The notes under the pieces were generated by a model that did no database searches, had not been told where the DNA came from, and worked only from the letters and a program-made list of their open reading frames with translations. Shown here in pieces: positions 13,965-23,270 of a stretch of DNA of 64,000 bases (position 1 is its first letter; every line of letters begins with the position of its first letter). A program made the position numbers and the translations under genes. Source of the DNA: Pseudomonas sp. ICMP22404 (GTDB lineage: Bacteria > Pseudomonadota > Gammaproteobacteria > Pseudomonadales > Pseudomonadaceae); contig NZ_VCNG01000004.1 in assembly GCF_006227205.1 (NCBI RefSeq), forward strand, positions 434,001-498,000, written 5' to 3'.

Positions 13965-15248
13965 ATGGCGAACACACCTTATCCAGCGTCCTATTACGCC
14001 GCGTCGGCCAATCCGGTGCCGCCCCGCCCGGCCCTGCAGGATGACATCGAGACTGATGTGTGCGTGATCGGTGCAGGCTATACCGGTCTGTCCTCTGCCC
14101 TGTTTTTGCTGGAGAACGGCTTCAAGGTCACGATTCTCGAGGCCGCCAAGGTGGGGTTTGGCGCTTCGGGGCGCAATGGCGGGCAGATCGTCAACAGCTA
14201 TAGCCGCGACATCGATGTGATCGAGCGCAGTGTCGGCCCGCAGCACGCGCAGTTGCTGGGCAAGATGGCGTTCGAGGGTGGGCGGATCATTCGGGAGCGG
14301 GTGGCGAAGTATCAGATTCAGTGCGACTTGAAGGACGGCGGTGTATTCGCCGCCCTCACCGCTAAGCAGATGGGCCATCTGGAGTCGCAGAAGCGTTTGT
14401 GGGAGCGCTTCGGCCATACCCAGCTGGAGCTGCTGGATCAGCGGCGTATCCGCGAGATAGTGGCGTGCGATCAATATGTCGGCGGCATGCTGGACATGAG
14501 CGGCGGACATATCCATCCGCTCAATCTGGCACTGGGTGAGGCGGCGGCCGTGGAATCCCTGGGTGGGGTGATTTATGAGCAGTCACCCGCGGTGCGCATC
14601 GAGCGCGGTGCCAGCCCGGTGGTGCACACGCCACAGGGCAAGGTCAGGGCCAAGTTCATTATCGTGGCCGGCAATGCCTACCTGGGCAATCTGGTGCCGG
14701 AGCTGGCGGCCAAGTCCATGCCTTGCGGCACGCAGGTGATCACGACCGCGCCGCTGGGTGACGAGTTGGCCCATAGTCTCTTGCCCCAGGATTATTGCGT
14801 CGAGGACTGCAACTACCTGCTCGACTACTACCGGTTGACGGGCGACAAGCGCCTGATCTTCGGCGGTGGTGTGGTGTATGGCGCGAGGGATCCGGCGAAC
14901 ATCGAAGCGATCATCCGGCCGAAGATGCTCAAGGCGTTCCCGCAGCTCAAGGATGTGAAGATCGATTACGCCTGGACCGGAAATTTCCTGCTGACATTGT
15001 CGCGTCTTCCGCAGGTCGGACGCCTGGGGGACAACATCTACTATTCCCAGGGCTGCAGCGGCCATGGCGTGACCTATACGCATCTGGCAGGCAAGGTATT
15101 GGCCGAGGCGCTGCGTGGCCAGGCCGAGCGTTTCGATGCGTTTGCCGACCTGCCCCACTACCCGTTCCCCGGCGGTCAGCTACTGCGCACGCCCTTCGCG
15201 GCGCTGGGCGCGTGGTATTACGGGTTGCGGGACAAGCTGGGGGTGTGA
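13965..15248 (+). CDS. FAD-dependent oxidoreductase, gamma-glutamylputrescine oxidase-like (PuuB/PauB)
   Basis: A 427-residue DAO-type flavoenzyme. The dinucleotide motif is VIGAGYTGLSSA (about 34-45), followed by GFGASGRNGGQ and a C-terminal YSQGCSGHGVTYTHLAGKV that closes the FAD site. The N-terminal PYPASYYAASANP stretch is typical of the PuuB/PauB group, which oxidises gamma-glutamylputrescine in putrescine use. Pseudomonas genomes carry several paralogues and no polyamine neighbour is present, so the substrate is inferred. A 180-base gap with the tRNA promoter lies upstream; a terminator follows. Confidence 0.8.
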   Translation: MANTPYPASYYAASANPVPPRPALQDDIETDVCVIGAGYTGLSSALFLLENGFKVTILEAAKVGFGASGRNGGQIVNSYSRDIDVIERSVGPQHAQLLGKMAFEGGRIIRERVAKYQIQCDLKDGGVFAALTAKQMGHLESQKRLWERFGHTQLELLDQRRIREIVACDQYVGGMLDMSGGHIHPLNLALGEAAAVESLGGVIYEQSPAVRIERGASPVVHTPQGKVRAKFIIVAGNAYLGNLVPELAAKSMPCGTQVITTAPLGDELAHSLLPQDYCVEDCNYLLDYYRLTGDKRLIFGGGVVYGARDPANIEAIIRPKMLKAFPQLKDVKIDYAWTGNFLLTLSRLPQVGRLGDNIYYSQGCSGHGVTYTHLAGKVLAEALRGQAERFDAFADLPHYPFPGGQLLRTPFAALGAWYYGLRDKLGV

Positions 15249-15261
15249 AATCCGCACTCGA

Positions 15262-15286
15262 CGGCCCCATGTGATGGATGGGGCCG
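15262..15286 (+). terminator. Terminator after the flavoenzyme gene
   Basis: CGGCCCCAT (15,262-15,270), 7-base loop, ATGGGGCCG (15,278-15,286), then CTCAAT. It lies between convergent genes. Confidence 0.65.
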
Positions 15287-15287
15287 C

Positions 15288-16151
15288 TCAATCAAGGGGC
15301 TGACGTTCAAAAAGCCCCTGTAACCGCCCCTCCACCTGAGTGCGCGTTTCGCCGCCAATCCAGACCTGGCCGGTGTCATCGCGCCGCACATGGAGGCGCC
15401 CCTTGCGACCGAGACAGGTGCCTTGGGCTGCAACATAGGCCTGCTCAGCCAGGCCAGCCTCGAACAACCACTGCGCCAGCGAGGCATTCAGGCTGCCCGT
15501 GACCGGGTCTTCGACGGTGGCGCCCAAATGATTGCTGAAAAAGGCGCGCACTTCGAAAGCCGTGTCACCGCTGGCATGCGGCCCAATCACGCCGATGTCG
15601 ACGCTACGCGGCCAGTTGGGTGCCGGTTGCAGGGCCAGGACTTGCTCGGCCGACGCCAATCGGATGCCCAGCCATCCAGGGCCATTGTCGACCCAGGCCG
15701 CCTCGACGACGTCGCACGGATCTATCCGCAGAAATTGCACCGCCTCGTTCAACTCCTCCCTGGATGGAGTGCCAGAGCGAATCAACGCGGGAGCGGCAAA
15801 GCAAAGCCGGCCTCGATCACGACGAATGGCCACGAGCCCCACGCCACACTCCTGGACTATGTGCGCCTCATTCATGGGTTTGTGGCCAGTCGAAAGCCAG
15901 GCATGGCAGCTTCCCAATGTCGGGTGCCCGGCGAACGGCAACTCCCGGTCCAGCGAAAAGATCCTGACCCGATAGTCGGCGTCCGGGTGCGTCGGCGATA
16001 GCACAAAGGTCGTTTCCGACAGGTTGAACCAGCGGGCCAGACGTTGCATCTCATCCGTTTCCAGCGCATCGGCGCCCATGATCACGGCCAGCGGGTTGCC
16101 GGAGAACGACTCGGCGCCGAACACGTCAACGATTTGAATCACAGGGTCCAA
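15288..16151 (-). CDS. PhzF-family protein (phenazine-isomerase-like epimerase)
   Basis: A 287-residue PhzF-type protein with the two-lobed diaminopimelate-epimerase-like fold. The catalytic Glu sits in LSETTFVL, the first conserved loop is SGNPLAVI, the FAGHPTLGS motif starts the second lobe region, and DPVTGSLNASLAQWL is the C-terminal signature. I use the TTG at 16,151, where AAGGAG lies 6 bases upstream, rather than the frame start at 16,184. PhzF-like proteins isomerise small acids and are widespread beyond phenazine synthesis; no phz genes are near. It follows the LysE gene by 45 bases as an operon. Confidence 0.85.
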   Translation of the reverse strand: MDPVIQIVDVFGAESFSGNPLAVIMGADALETDEMQRLARWFNLSETTFVLSPTHPDADYRVRIFSLDRELPFAGHPTLGSCHAWLSTGHKPMNEAHIVQECGVGLVAIRRDRGRLCFAAPALIRSGTPSREELNEAVQFLRIDPCDVVEAAWVDNGPGWLGIRLASAEQVLALQPAPNWPRSVDIGVIGPHASGDTAFEVRAFFSNHLGATVEDPVTGSLNASLAQWLFEAGLAEQAYVAAQGTCLGRKGRLHVRRDDTGQVWIGGETRTQVEGRLQGLFERQPLD

Positions 16152-16196
16152 AACATTCTCCTTCGTTTTTCCTGGCGACTTCAAAACACCGGAACA

Positions 16197-16826
16197 TCAG
16201 TGGGACGACACGAGAAGCTTCAATCCTGCGAGCGCAAACAACGCAGAGAACAGCCCCTGAATCCAGCGCCGCAGCCGGGTGTAGCTGGCGATCATCCCAG
16301 CCGTCGAAAACACGATGGCGTAGCCGCCGAAGATGATGATGCCGAGCAAGGCGCATCCGCCGATGATCGCAGGCAAGGTACCGACTGGCGCGTCTTCGCG
16401 GAGCCCGAGCGACATGATGGCCATCCAGGACATGATGGCCTTGGGATTGCCGATGTGCATGACCACACCCTGGCGGTACACAGGCAGATAACGCCGAGCC
16501 TCCCGCCCGACAACCGCACCGGCGCTCTCGTGTGTCGATGCCATGGCCGCCTTGCCCGCGCGCATCGCCAGGTAGAGCAAATAGACCCCGCCCACCACCT
16601 TGATGACGAAAAGCGCCTGTGCACACGCCGCCAACAAGGCGGAGATCCCCGTCGCCGCCAGGAACGCCCAAAAGAGCGAGCCGGTCATGACGCCGGATGC
16701 CAGGACCAAGGCGTGGGAGCGCCCGTCACGCATCGCCACGCCCATGATCGCCATATTGCTCGGGCCCGGGCTGGCGGCGGCAAGGATGTAGCTGCCAAAA
16801 GCAAGCATGATCGGATGATCGATCAT
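16197..16826 (-). CDS. LysE-family amino acid exporter
   Basis: A 209-residue inner-membrane protein with about six helices and the RhtB/LysE N-terminal ASPGPSNMAIMGVAMRDGRSHALVLASG motif. Such carriers export amino acids or their derivatives. First gene of the lysE-phzF operon and divergent from a MocR regulator. The pair suggests that a PhzF product or precursor, or a toxic amino acid, is exported under MocR control; the substrate is unknown. Confidence 0.85.
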   Translation of the reverse strand: MIDHPIMLAFGSYILAAASPGPSNMAIMGVAMRDGRSHALVLASGVMTGSLFWAFLAATGISALLAACAQALFVIKVVGGVYLLYLAMRAGKAAMASTHESAGAVVGREARRYLPVYRQGVVMHIGNPKAIMSWMAIMSLGLREDAPVGTLPAIIGGCALLGIIIFGGYAIVFSTAGMIASYTRLRRWIQGLFSALFALAGLKLLVSSH

Positions 16827-16911
16827 TGGGATGTCCTCAAGAGGCGTTCAAGACGCGCGGCGTTTCCGTCGCTCCGAATAATTGAACCGTTGTCCGCAAG
16901 TACCATAATGC

Positions 16912-16956
16912 GCGTGACACTTCATGACTATTGAAATAGTGTCACGCGACACTATT
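16912..16956. promoter_or_regulatory. Operator between LysE and MocR genes
   Basis: AATAGTGTC (16,935-16,943), four bases, GACACTATT (16,948-16,956) is a perfect 9-bp inverted repeat. A third copy in inverted form (GCGTGACACT, 16,912-16,921) pairs with AGTGTCACGC (16,938-16,947). These are three GTGTC sites in the divergent gap, a strong MocR-binding candidate. Confidence 0.65.
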
Positions 16957-16975
16957 CATTCACCGGTTACCCACA

Positions 16976-18334
16976 ATGCGCCTTCAATCGCCCTGGACAC
17001 CCCGCCTTGCGGACATCGAAGCGAACGCATCAGAACGCCTGGTGTGCGCCTTGGCCGACGACATCGTTGAAGGTCGATTGAAAAGTGGCGACCGCCTCCC
17101 CGCCCATCGGCAACTCGCCTGGCAACTGGGGATCGGCCTGGGTACGGTGACGAAAGCCTATGCCGCCCTGGAACGGCGGGGCCTGGTACGCAGCGTCAAG
17201 GGCCGGGCAACGTTCGTGGCCATCCTGCAGGCACACGGACAGCGACTGATCGATTTCTCGTCCAACGTGCCGCCCGCCATGTTGACGAGCCGCCTCCTGG
17301 CGCGGACCCTGACCGGCATCGCTCGCAAGATCGACGCCGACCATCTCAATCTCTATTCACCACCCGCCGGGCACCTGGAACATCGGCGCCTATTGGCCCG
17401 TTGGCTTGAAACCCTCGGCATCGTGGTCGAGCCGTCCCACCTGGTGCTGACGGGCAATGCCCGCCAGGCCATTTCCCTGGCTTTCGACCTCGCCTGCGGC
17501 CCCCACGGGGGGATCCTGACGGAGCGCCTCACGTATCCCGGCGCGATTGCGCTGGCCCGGCGCAAAGGCTATCGAATGCAAGGGGTCGAGATCGACGCAC
17601 AAGGCATGTTGCCGGAGGCGCTCGCCCAGGCCCTCGGTCATCTCGCAGCAACCCGCAACAAAGTGGTCTATCTCACCCCCACGCTTCACAACCCCACCAC
17701 GGCGACGATGGGTGCGGCGCGCCGGCAGGCGATCGTCGAGGTCTGTCGACAGGCGGGCGCCTGGATCATCGAGGATGGTGTCTATGCGCAGGGATCTGCG
17801 CCAGAGCCTGCCCTCGCGACGCTGGCGCCCGAGAGGGTGTTGCACGTCAACGGCCTGTCCAAATCCCTCGGCCCCGGATTGAGGATCGGCATGCTCACGC
17901 TGCCCGCTGAGTTGCATGGCGCTGCGCAGGAACACCTGCAGGATATTCCCCTGGGCCCGTCGCCGTTGTCCTGCGCCGTGGTGGAAGACTGGTTGTCCAG
18001 CGGCGTGGTCGCCTCCATCCAGCAGGACTTGCGGCATGAAGCGCGGCGCAGGAGCGGCCTCGCCGCCGAATTGCTCGGCGAGGCCGAATGCGTCTCGCAC
18101 CCGGACGCTTATCACATCTGGCTCCCGATGCCCCGTGACGCCGCGGAACGCTTCACCAAGGCGGCAGCCCAGGCGGGCATCAGGGTGACGGCACCAGAAT
18201 CGCTGATGGTGGATCGCGATGAACCGGTAACCGGCATTCGCCTGTGCCTTGGGGGCCCGTCCTTCGAGGAATTGACCCAGGGGCTGACCCGCCTGTCGAA
18301 CCTGCTGAAGCACGGGCCGGACACGCCCGCTTGA
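16976..18334 (+). CDS. MocR-type regulator (GntR HTH + aminotransferase-like domain)
   Basis: A 452-residue regulator. The GntR winged helix covers about residues 18-85 (IEGRLKSGDRLPAHRQLAWQLGIGLGTVTKAYAALERRGLVRSVKGRATFV-type; here VEGRL). A long fold type I aminotransferase-like domain follows (about 110-445). The likely PLP lysine lies in HVNGLSKSLGPGLRIGML. MocR proteins use bound PLP-amino-compound adducts as a signal. Because it is divergent from lysE-phzF, it probably controls them, as GabR controls gabTD and PdxR controls pdxST in other bacteria. The gene is convergent with the flavoprotein fusion at 18,359, with no terminator visible between them. Confidence 0.85.
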   Translation: MRLQSPWTPRLADIEANASERLVCALADDIVEGRLKSGDRLPAHRQLAWQLGIGLGTVTKAYAALERRGLVRSVKGRATFVAILQAHGQRLIDFSSNVPPAMLTSRLLARTLTGIARKIDADHLNLYSPPAGHLEHRRLLARWLETLGIVVEPSHLVLTGNARQAISLAFDLACGPHGGILTERLTYPGAIALARRKGYRMQGVEIDAQGMLPEALAQALGHLAATRNKVVYLTPTLHNPTTATMGAARRQAIVEVCRQAGAWIIEDGVYAQGSAPEPALATLAPERVLHVNGLSKSLGPGLRIGMLTLPAELHGAAQEHLQDIPLGPSPLSCAVVEDWLSSGVVASIQQDLRHEARRRSGLAAELLGEAECVSHPDAYHIWLPMPRDAAERFTKAAAQAGIRVTAPESLMVDRDEPVTGIRLCLGGPSFEELTQGLTRLSNLLKHGPDTPA

Positions 18335-18358
18335 ACCAGGGACAGCCTCTAAACGCCT

Positions 18359-20407
18359 TCAGACATCCAGCACCAACGTCTCACTCCCCTGCGCCGGCAC
18401 AGCACAGCAGATCAACACCTCATCCGCCTCCAATCGTTGCGCCGGCGTATTGAGGTAATGCACCTGGCCACTGCTCAGCCGGGTCTTGCAGGTACCGCAC
18501 GAGCCTCCGCGGCAACTGAACTCCGGATTCAGGCCCCGCGCTTCCGCCAGTTCGAGCAACGTCCCGGTGCCAGGCTCCCAGCGCGCTTCCTTGCCCGAGG
18601 TGGCGAACAGGACTTTCACCGGTTCATCGGCCATGGGCACTTGTTCCGCCGCAGGCACGCTGACTTCAATGTCACGGACCAGCGTTGACGGGCCGAAGGT
18701 TTCGGCATGAATGCGATCATCGGGAATGCGCAATGTGCGCAGCCCATCGTACAGCGCCTGGGTAAAACTCCCCGGCCCGCAGAGGTAGTAGTCGTAGTCA
18801 TTCAGCGGGAGCAAGGTCTTGAGCAGTTCGACATCGATGCGGCCGGCCATGTCGTAACTGTCGGCTGAACCGTCGATGGGCGGCTGACTGACCACACGCA
18901 GGACCTTGATTTTGTCCCCCGCACGGGCCACCAACTCGTCGACTTCATCACGAAAGGCCAGGTCGGCCACTGAACGGCTGCTTTGTATCAGCCATGTTGG
19001 CCGCATGCGATTGATGCGTTTCCCTTGATAGACCACTTCGCGCAACATCGACAGCAGCGGCGTAATACCAACGCCCGCGGCCAGCAATACCAGTGGACGC
19101 CGCTCGGAGGCCTGGACCGTGAAATCCCCTTGGGGCGCCCGGACCTCGATCTGGTCCCCGACTTGAACCCGATCATGCAAATGCGAAGACACCGAGCCGT
19201 CGCGTTTGACGCTGATGCGCAAGAATTCATCCGACGGAGAACTGGAAACACTGTAGGTGCGGATGGCCGGTGCCTGCTGCCCTTCCAAGAGAACCCGCAC
19301 GGGCAGGTGCTGCCCCGGTTCAAATCCGGGCAAGCCAGCGCCATCACTGGCCTGTAGATAGAACGAGCGGATGCTGCGGCTTTCATCCGCGATGCGAACA
19401 ACCTGCATCGAACGCCAGTGACTGCGCAGTGCTTCGGCCTGCAAGCGCTCGGTCGCCTGCTCCCAACTGCCCGTCATCATCGAGTTGGGTGAGGTGCCCT
19501 CGGCCGTGTCCGTCCAACGCAACGGGATCGCGGCCTGACGGTAAACAATACGCTGCGGCTTGAAGCGCCACAGCCGCTCGGCGCCCTGGAACGCGGCAAT
19601 TTCTGGACTGTCCAGCAGCACCTCGGCTGAACCGCTCATTTGCAGCAGGTCACCGCTCTGGAAGTCGATGAACACCAGCCCGGCTCGGGGGTTCAGCAGG
19701 ATGTTGCCCAGGGTGTTGAAGAACAGATTCCCGGAGAAATCCGGAATGGTCAGCGTCCCGTCTTCTTCCATTCGCACAAAACCGGGTTTGCCGCCGCGAT
19801 GCGAGGCATCGACCTGGTTCTGGCCGTCGCGTACGACGTAGGTCGCGACATAGAACGAGTCGGCCGCAGTGACCATGCGCCGTACCTGTGGGTCCGCGCT
19901 GGTCAACTCAAGCACGGCGCCCGCTGTCTCGTCGACGAAGGCGTACTGGCGCAGATTGATGTAGCGCGGGCAATTGCCGTAGGCCTGGGTCACGGCGATT
20001 TCAATACCCTCATCCGACTGATGCAGTACGTTGCCATTCATGCGGTTGCGTCGACGGGTATGCAACTCGATGCCGAGCATGCCGATGGCATCGCCCGGCT
20101 TCATGCCGTCCTGGGCAGGGTCATCGGGCTGCGGCGGGAGGCTGATGTGCAGGCGTTCCGGCGTGGGAGAATGCATGAAGCCAGGTTGGCCCGTGCGTAT
20201 CGTGGCCCATACATCGCCTTGCCGATCCACAGCCCCCAGCACCACGAAGGGTAACTGGGCATAGAACTCGCGATGCTGGTCCGGCATCCACGACCGTGCC
20301 AATTGCCGCTGGCCGACACCCACCATCATGTCGACCGCACCGACGGCGCGCTGCAAGGTCAACTCGCCTTCATGCCAGGGCGATTGAGGTATTGATACTT
20401 TATCCAT
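18359..20407 (-). CDS. PNPOx-like / FNR-like / 2Fe-2S ferredoxin fusion oxidoreductase
   Basis: A 682-residue fusion. Residues 1-320 are a pyridoxamine-5-phosphate-oxidase-like flavin domain (with PDQHREFYAQLPFVVLGAVDRQGDVWATI near the start). Residues about 335-585 are an FAD/NAD(P) reductase of the ferredoxin-NADP reductase type (RTYSVSSSP and LLAAGVGITPLLSMLREV). Residues about 595-682 are a plant-type ferredoxin with the C-x4-C-x2-C pattern (FSCRGGSCGTCK) and a final Cys in LICCAVP. Electrons would flow NAD(P)H to FAD to 2Fe-2S to the N-terminal flavin. The exact substrate is unknown. Its start is the ATG at 20,407; monocistronic. Confidence 0.85.
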   Translation of the reverse strand: MDKVSIPQSPWHEGELTLQRAVGAVDMMVGVGQRQLARSWMPDQHREFYAQLPFVVLGAVDRQGDVWATIRTGQPGFMHSPTPERLHISLPPQPDDPAQDGMKPGDAIGMLGIELHTRRRNRMNGNVLHQSDEGIEIAVTQAYGNCPRYINLRQYAFVDETAGAVLELTSADPQVRRMVTAADSFYVATYVVRDGQNQVDASHRGGKPGFVRMEEDGTLTIPDFSGNLFFNTLGNILLNPRAGLVFIDFQSGDLLQMSGSAEVLLDSPEIAAFQGAERLWRFKPQRIVYRQAAIPLRWTDTAEGTSPNSMMTGSWEQATERLQAEALRSHWRSMQVVRIADESRSIRSFYLQASDGAGLPGFEPGQHLPVRVLLEGQQAPAIRTYSVSSSPSDEFLRISVKRDGSVSSHLHDRVQVGDQIEVRAPQGDFTVQASERRPLVLLAAGVGITPLLSMLREVVYQGKRINRMRPTWLIQSSRSVADLAFRDEVDELVARAGDKIKVLRVVSQPPIDGSADSYDMAGRIDVELLKTLLPLNDYDYYLCGPGSFTQALYDGLRTLRIPDDRIHAETFGPSTLVRDIEVSVPAAEQVPMADEPVKVLFATSGKEARWEPGTGTLLELAEARGLNPEFSCRGGSCGTCKTRLSSGQVHYLNTPAQRLEADEVLICCAVPAQGSETLVLDV

Positions 20408-20587
20408 TCGGTGTCACCTCGCGCATGCAGCGTCAACTGGCGCCAGCGGCTACAGTCAGGGTTCTCTCACCCCTGCGGAGGTGAGCGTGAGCGCTCATAT
20501 TCCCCCCGATGCACCTGTGATGGAATGCGCACAAACCACAATCCACTCTTTCAGAAACTGGAATGGTCAGGCTTAAATGGCAGAAAC

Positions 20588-20617
20588 AAAAAACCCCGGT
20601 CTTTCGACCAGGGTCTT
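20588..20617 (-). terminator. Terminator of the tRNA-Val/Asp/Asp operon
   Basis: CCCCGGTC (20,594-20,601), TTTC loop, GACCAGGG (20,606-20,613), one mismatch. On the minus strand a run of T (TTTTTTG) follows. The rest of the 20,408-20,689 gap shows no gene. Confidence 0.75.
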
Positions 20618-20689
20618 TGCTATCGATCAGAAGAGGCGTTTCGGCTTTCTTCCTGGCTTCAAGGCGTTCAGTGGGCCTCGAAGCAGATA

Positions 20690-20766
20690 TGGCGCAGCGG
20701 ACGGGACTCGAACCCGCGACCCCCGGCGTGACAGGCCGGTATTCTAACCGACTGAACTACCGCTGC
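20690..20766 (-). tRNA. tRNA-Asp (anticodon GTC), copy 1
   Basis: A 77-base cloverleaf on the minus strand: acceptor GCAGCGG/CCGCTGC, encoded GCCA end, anticodon loop CTGTCAC. Identical in sequence to the second copy 87 bases upstream in transcription order. Confidence 0.95.
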
Positions 20767-20853
20767 GTATCGCTGTGGACTTGCGTCCATTTAACTCGCC
20801 TGATCAAACCCTTGGGCTTGATCTCGAACCAGGCGGACCTGACTCGGAAAATA

Positions 20854-20930
20854 TGGCGCAGCGGACGGGACTCGAACCCGCGACCCCCGGCGTGACAGGC
20901 CGGTATTCTAACCGACTGAACTACCGCTGC
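20854..20930 (-). tRNA. tRNA-Asp (anticodon GTC), copy 2
   Basis: Same 77-base tRNA-Asp sequence as at 20,690. Both lie downstream of tRNA-Val(UAC) and share its promoter, separated by short spacers. Confidence 0.95.
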
Positions 20931-20988
20931 GCGTCGGTGGAGGCTTTTGACAGCTTCCGTCCTGCTTTCGCAAGACTCTCATGGAACA

Positions 20989-21064
20989 TGGTGGGTGATG
21001 ACGGGATCGAACCGCCGACATTCTGCTTGTAAGGCAGACGCTCTCCCGGCTGAGCTAATCACCC
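20989..21064 (-). tRNA. tRNA-Val (anticodon TAC)
   Basis: A 76-base tRNA: acceptor GGGTGAT/ATCACCC, A discriminator and CCA encoded, anticodon loop CTTACAA inside a CTGC stem. First gene of the operon. Confidence 0.95.
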
Positions 21065-21085
21065 TTTGCTTCGCTGAGGCCGCGA

Positions 21086-21114
21086 AATTTACGCAGGTAC
21101 CGAAGCTAAGTCAA
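21086..21114 (-). promoter_or_regulatory. Sigma-70 promoter of the tRNA-Val/Asp/Asp operon
   Basis: On the minus strand TTGACT (21,109-21,114) and TAAATT (21,086-21,091), 17 bases spacing, then a GC-rich discriminator. Confidence 0.8.
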
Positions 21115-21152
21115 TAGCAGGGTTGGATTTTTTTCAAAAACAACGTCGAGCG

Positions 21153-21226
21153 ACAAGCTTCAAGCTGCAAGCAGAAACGCCAACACCGCAAAACCGCTTG
21201 CAGCTTGCAGCTCGCCACTTGCAGCT
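21153..21226. repeat. Imperfect inverted repeat of AGCTTGCAGCT type
   Basis: CAAGCTTCAAGCTGCAAGC (21,153-21,171) faces GCTTGCAGCTTGCAGCT (about 21,196-21,212) and a second partial copy (GCAGCTG near 21,221). The AAGCTGCAAG core is a known short repeat motif in Pseudomonas and lies between the tRNA operon and the SDR gene's stop; a partial copy occurs near 61,163. Confidence 0.5.
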
Positions 21227-21229
21227 GCT

Positions 21230-22003
21230 TCATTCATAGATCATTTTCTTGGTCATGCCGCCGTCCACCACGAACTCCTGGCCCGTGACGAAACCGGCAT
21301 TGCGCGACAACAGCCACGCCACCATCGCCGCCACATCCTCTACCGTGCCTACCCTACCCGCAGGATGCTGGGCGTGATCGGCGTCGGTCAGTGGTTCTGA
21401 ACGGCGCAGGGACGGGTCCCGTGCGTCGATCCAGCCAGGGCTGACGGCGTTGACCCGGATCTCCGGCCCGAGGCTGATCGCCAAGGCATGGGTCAGGGCC
21501 AACAGGCCACCTTTGCTTGCGGCATAGGCTTCGGTGTCGGGTTCCGACTGTGCGGCACGGGTCGAGGCCAGGTTGACGATGGCGCCGTTGTGGGCCCGCA
21601 AATAAGGCGCACAGTGCTTGGCCAGCAGCATCGGTCCACCGAGGTTCACCGCCAGGACCCGATTCCAATGGGCCAGGTCCAGGCTTTCCAGGGTGATGTT
21701 GTGCGGGTCGGCAATGGCCGCGTTGCACACCAGCGCGTCGAGCCGGCCGAACTGGCCCAGCACCTCGGCGATCCCCGTGGCGACCTGGGCTTCGTCCGCC
21801 ACGTCCATGGGGATGAACCAGGCGTTATCGCCCAACGTTTTGGCAACCTTGGAACCGCGCTCGCGATCCAGATCGGTCAGCACCACTTGCCAGCCTTCAC
21901 AGATCAGCCAGGCGGCGATGCCCAGGCCTATACCCCGGGCGGCGCCCGTCACCAGTGCAACCCGGCCATGGGTGCCGCTCGGCGGCGTTGCCAGCTCGAT
22001 CAC
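21230..22003 (-). CDS. Short-chain dehydrogenase/reductase
   Basis: A 257-residue classical SDR. The cofactor motif is [12 protein letters not shown] (residues 19-30), the structural motif is CNAAIA (about 91), the catalytic Tyr and Lys are in YAASKGG (about 158-162), and a Ser is in VNLASTR. It would reduce or oxidise an alcohol/ketone with NAD(P)H. Its start ATGA overlaps the metZ stop, so it is translationally coupled in the metZ operon. The substrate is unknown; the conserved link to metZ in Pseudomonas hints at a metabolic role. Confidence 0.85.
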   Translation of the reverse strand: MIELATPPSGTHGRVALVTGAARGIGLGIAAWLICEGWQVVLTDLDRERGSKVAKTLGDNAWFIPMDVADEAQVATGIAEVLGQFGRLDALVCNAAIADPHNITLESLDLAHWNRVLAVNLGGPMLLAKHCAPYLRAHNGAIVNLASTRAAQSEPDTEAYAASKGGLLALTHALAISLGPEIRVNAVSPGWIDARDPSLRRSEPLTDADHAQHPAGRVGTVEDVAAMVAWLLSRNAGFVTGQEFVVDGGMTKKMIYE

Positions 22004-23211
22004 AAGGCCGCCAACCCACGCGCCAGGTCAGCTTGCAGGTCGGCCACGTCTTCCAGGCCGACCGCGACGCGGATCAGGCTGTCGCGGATCCCCGCTGCTT
22101 CACGCTCCTGGGGCGACAGGCGGCCGTGAGAGGTGGTGCTCGGGTGGGTGATGGTGGTCTTGCTGTCCCCCAGGTTGGCGGTGATGGACACCAGCCGGGT
22201 AGCATCGATGAAGCGCCAGGCGCCCTCCTTGCCCCCCTTGACCTCGAAGCTCACCACGGCACCGAAACCGCGCTGCTGACGCAGGGCCAGGTCGTGTTGC
22301 GGATGGCTCTTGAGGCCGGCGTAATGGACTTTCTCGATGCCGTCCTGCTGCTCCAGCCACTCGGCCAGGGCCTGGGCATTGGCACAATGGGCTTTCATGC
22401 GCAGACCCAGGGTTTCCAGGCCCTTGAGGAAGACCCAGGCGTTGAACGGGCTGAGGGTCGGACCGGCGGTGCGCAAAAAGCCCACCACTTCTTTCATCTG
22501 CTCACTGCGACCGGCCACCACGCCGCCCATGCAACGACCCTGGCCGTCGATGAATTTGGTAGCCGAATGCACCACCACGTCCGCGCCCAGCTTCAACGGT
22601 TGTTGCAGCGCCGGGGTGCAGAAACAGTTGTCGACCACCAGCATGGCGCCCTTGGCGTGGGCGATTTCCGCCAACGCGGCTATGTCCACCAGTTCGGCCA
22701 AGGGGTTGGACGGTGACTCGACAAACAGCAATTTGGTATTGGCCTTGATCGCCGCATCCCAAGCGGACAAATCCGCCAGGGGCACGTAATCGACCTCCAC
22801 GCCGAAGCGCTTGAAGTACTTTTCGAACAGGCTGATGGTCGAGCCGAAAACGCTGCGCGATACCAGTACGTGGTCGCCGGCGCTGCACAGGCTCATCACC
22901 ACGGCCATGATCGCCGCCATGCCGGTGGCGGTGGCAACCGCCTGCTCGGCACCTTCCAGTGCGGCAATACGCTCTTCGAAAGCGCGCACGGTGGGGTTGG
23001 TGTAGCGCGAGTAGACATTGCCCGGTACTTCACCGGCGAACCGTGCTGCCGCGTCGGCGGCGGTACGGAACACGTAGCTGGAGGTGAAGAACATCGGATC
23101 GCCGTGTTCGGCTTCCGGCGTGCGGTGCTGGCCAGCGCGAACCGCCAGGGTGTCGAACGCTACGCCTTCAAGGTCGCTGTCCAGCCGACCGGCATCCCAA
23201 TCCTGACTCAT
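22000..23211 (-). CDS. metZ: O-succinylhomoserine sulfhydrylase (MetZ)
   Basis: A 403-residue PLP enzyme of the Cys/Met metabolism family. It makes homocysteine directly from O-succinylhomoserine and sulfide, the direct sulfhydrylation route used by pseudomonads. The PLP lysine is in [39 protein letters not shown] and [19 protein letters not shown] are family signatures. I start at the ATG at 23,211 (MSQDWDAG). It is downstream of purF across a terminator and translationally coupled to an SDR gene. Confidence 0.95.
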   Translation of the reverse strand: MSQDWDAGRLDSDLEGVAFDTLAVRAGQHRTPEAEHGDPMFFTSSYVFRTAADAAARFAGEVPGNVYSRYTNPTVRAFEERIAALEGAEQAVATATGMAAIMAVVMSLCSAGDHVLVSRSVFGSTISLFEKYFKRFGVEVDYVPLADLSAWDAAIKANTKLLFVESPSNPLAELVDIAALAEIAHAKGAMLVVDNCFCTPALQQPLKLGADVVVHSATKFIDGQGRCMGGVVAGRSEQMKEVVGFLRTAGPTLSPFNAWVFLKGLETLGLRMKAHCANAQALAEWLEQQDGIEKVHYAGLKSHPQHDLALRQQRGFGAVVSFEVKGGKEGAWRFIDATRLVSITANLGDSKTTITHPSTTSHGRLSPQEREAAGIRDSLIRVAVGLEDVADLQADLARGLAAL

Positions 23212-23239
23212 GCTGTCACTCCTGCAATCGGTCAAACGC

Positions 23240-23263
23240 AAACCGGCCCCTCAGGGCCGGTTT
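23240..23263 (-). terminator. Terminator between purF and metZ
   Basis: AAACCGGCCC (23,240-23,249), 4-base loop, GGGCCGGTTT (23,254-23,263), a perfect 10-bp stem located 8 bases past the purF stop. Confidence 0.75.
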
Positions 23264-23270
23264 GTCACTT

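Noticed and set aside
20563..20895. A plus-strand frame of 110 codons with a repeated GLEPATPGVTGRYSNRLNYRC pattern
   Set aside because: It only translates the reverse complement of the two tRNA-Asp genes, a well-known false protein.
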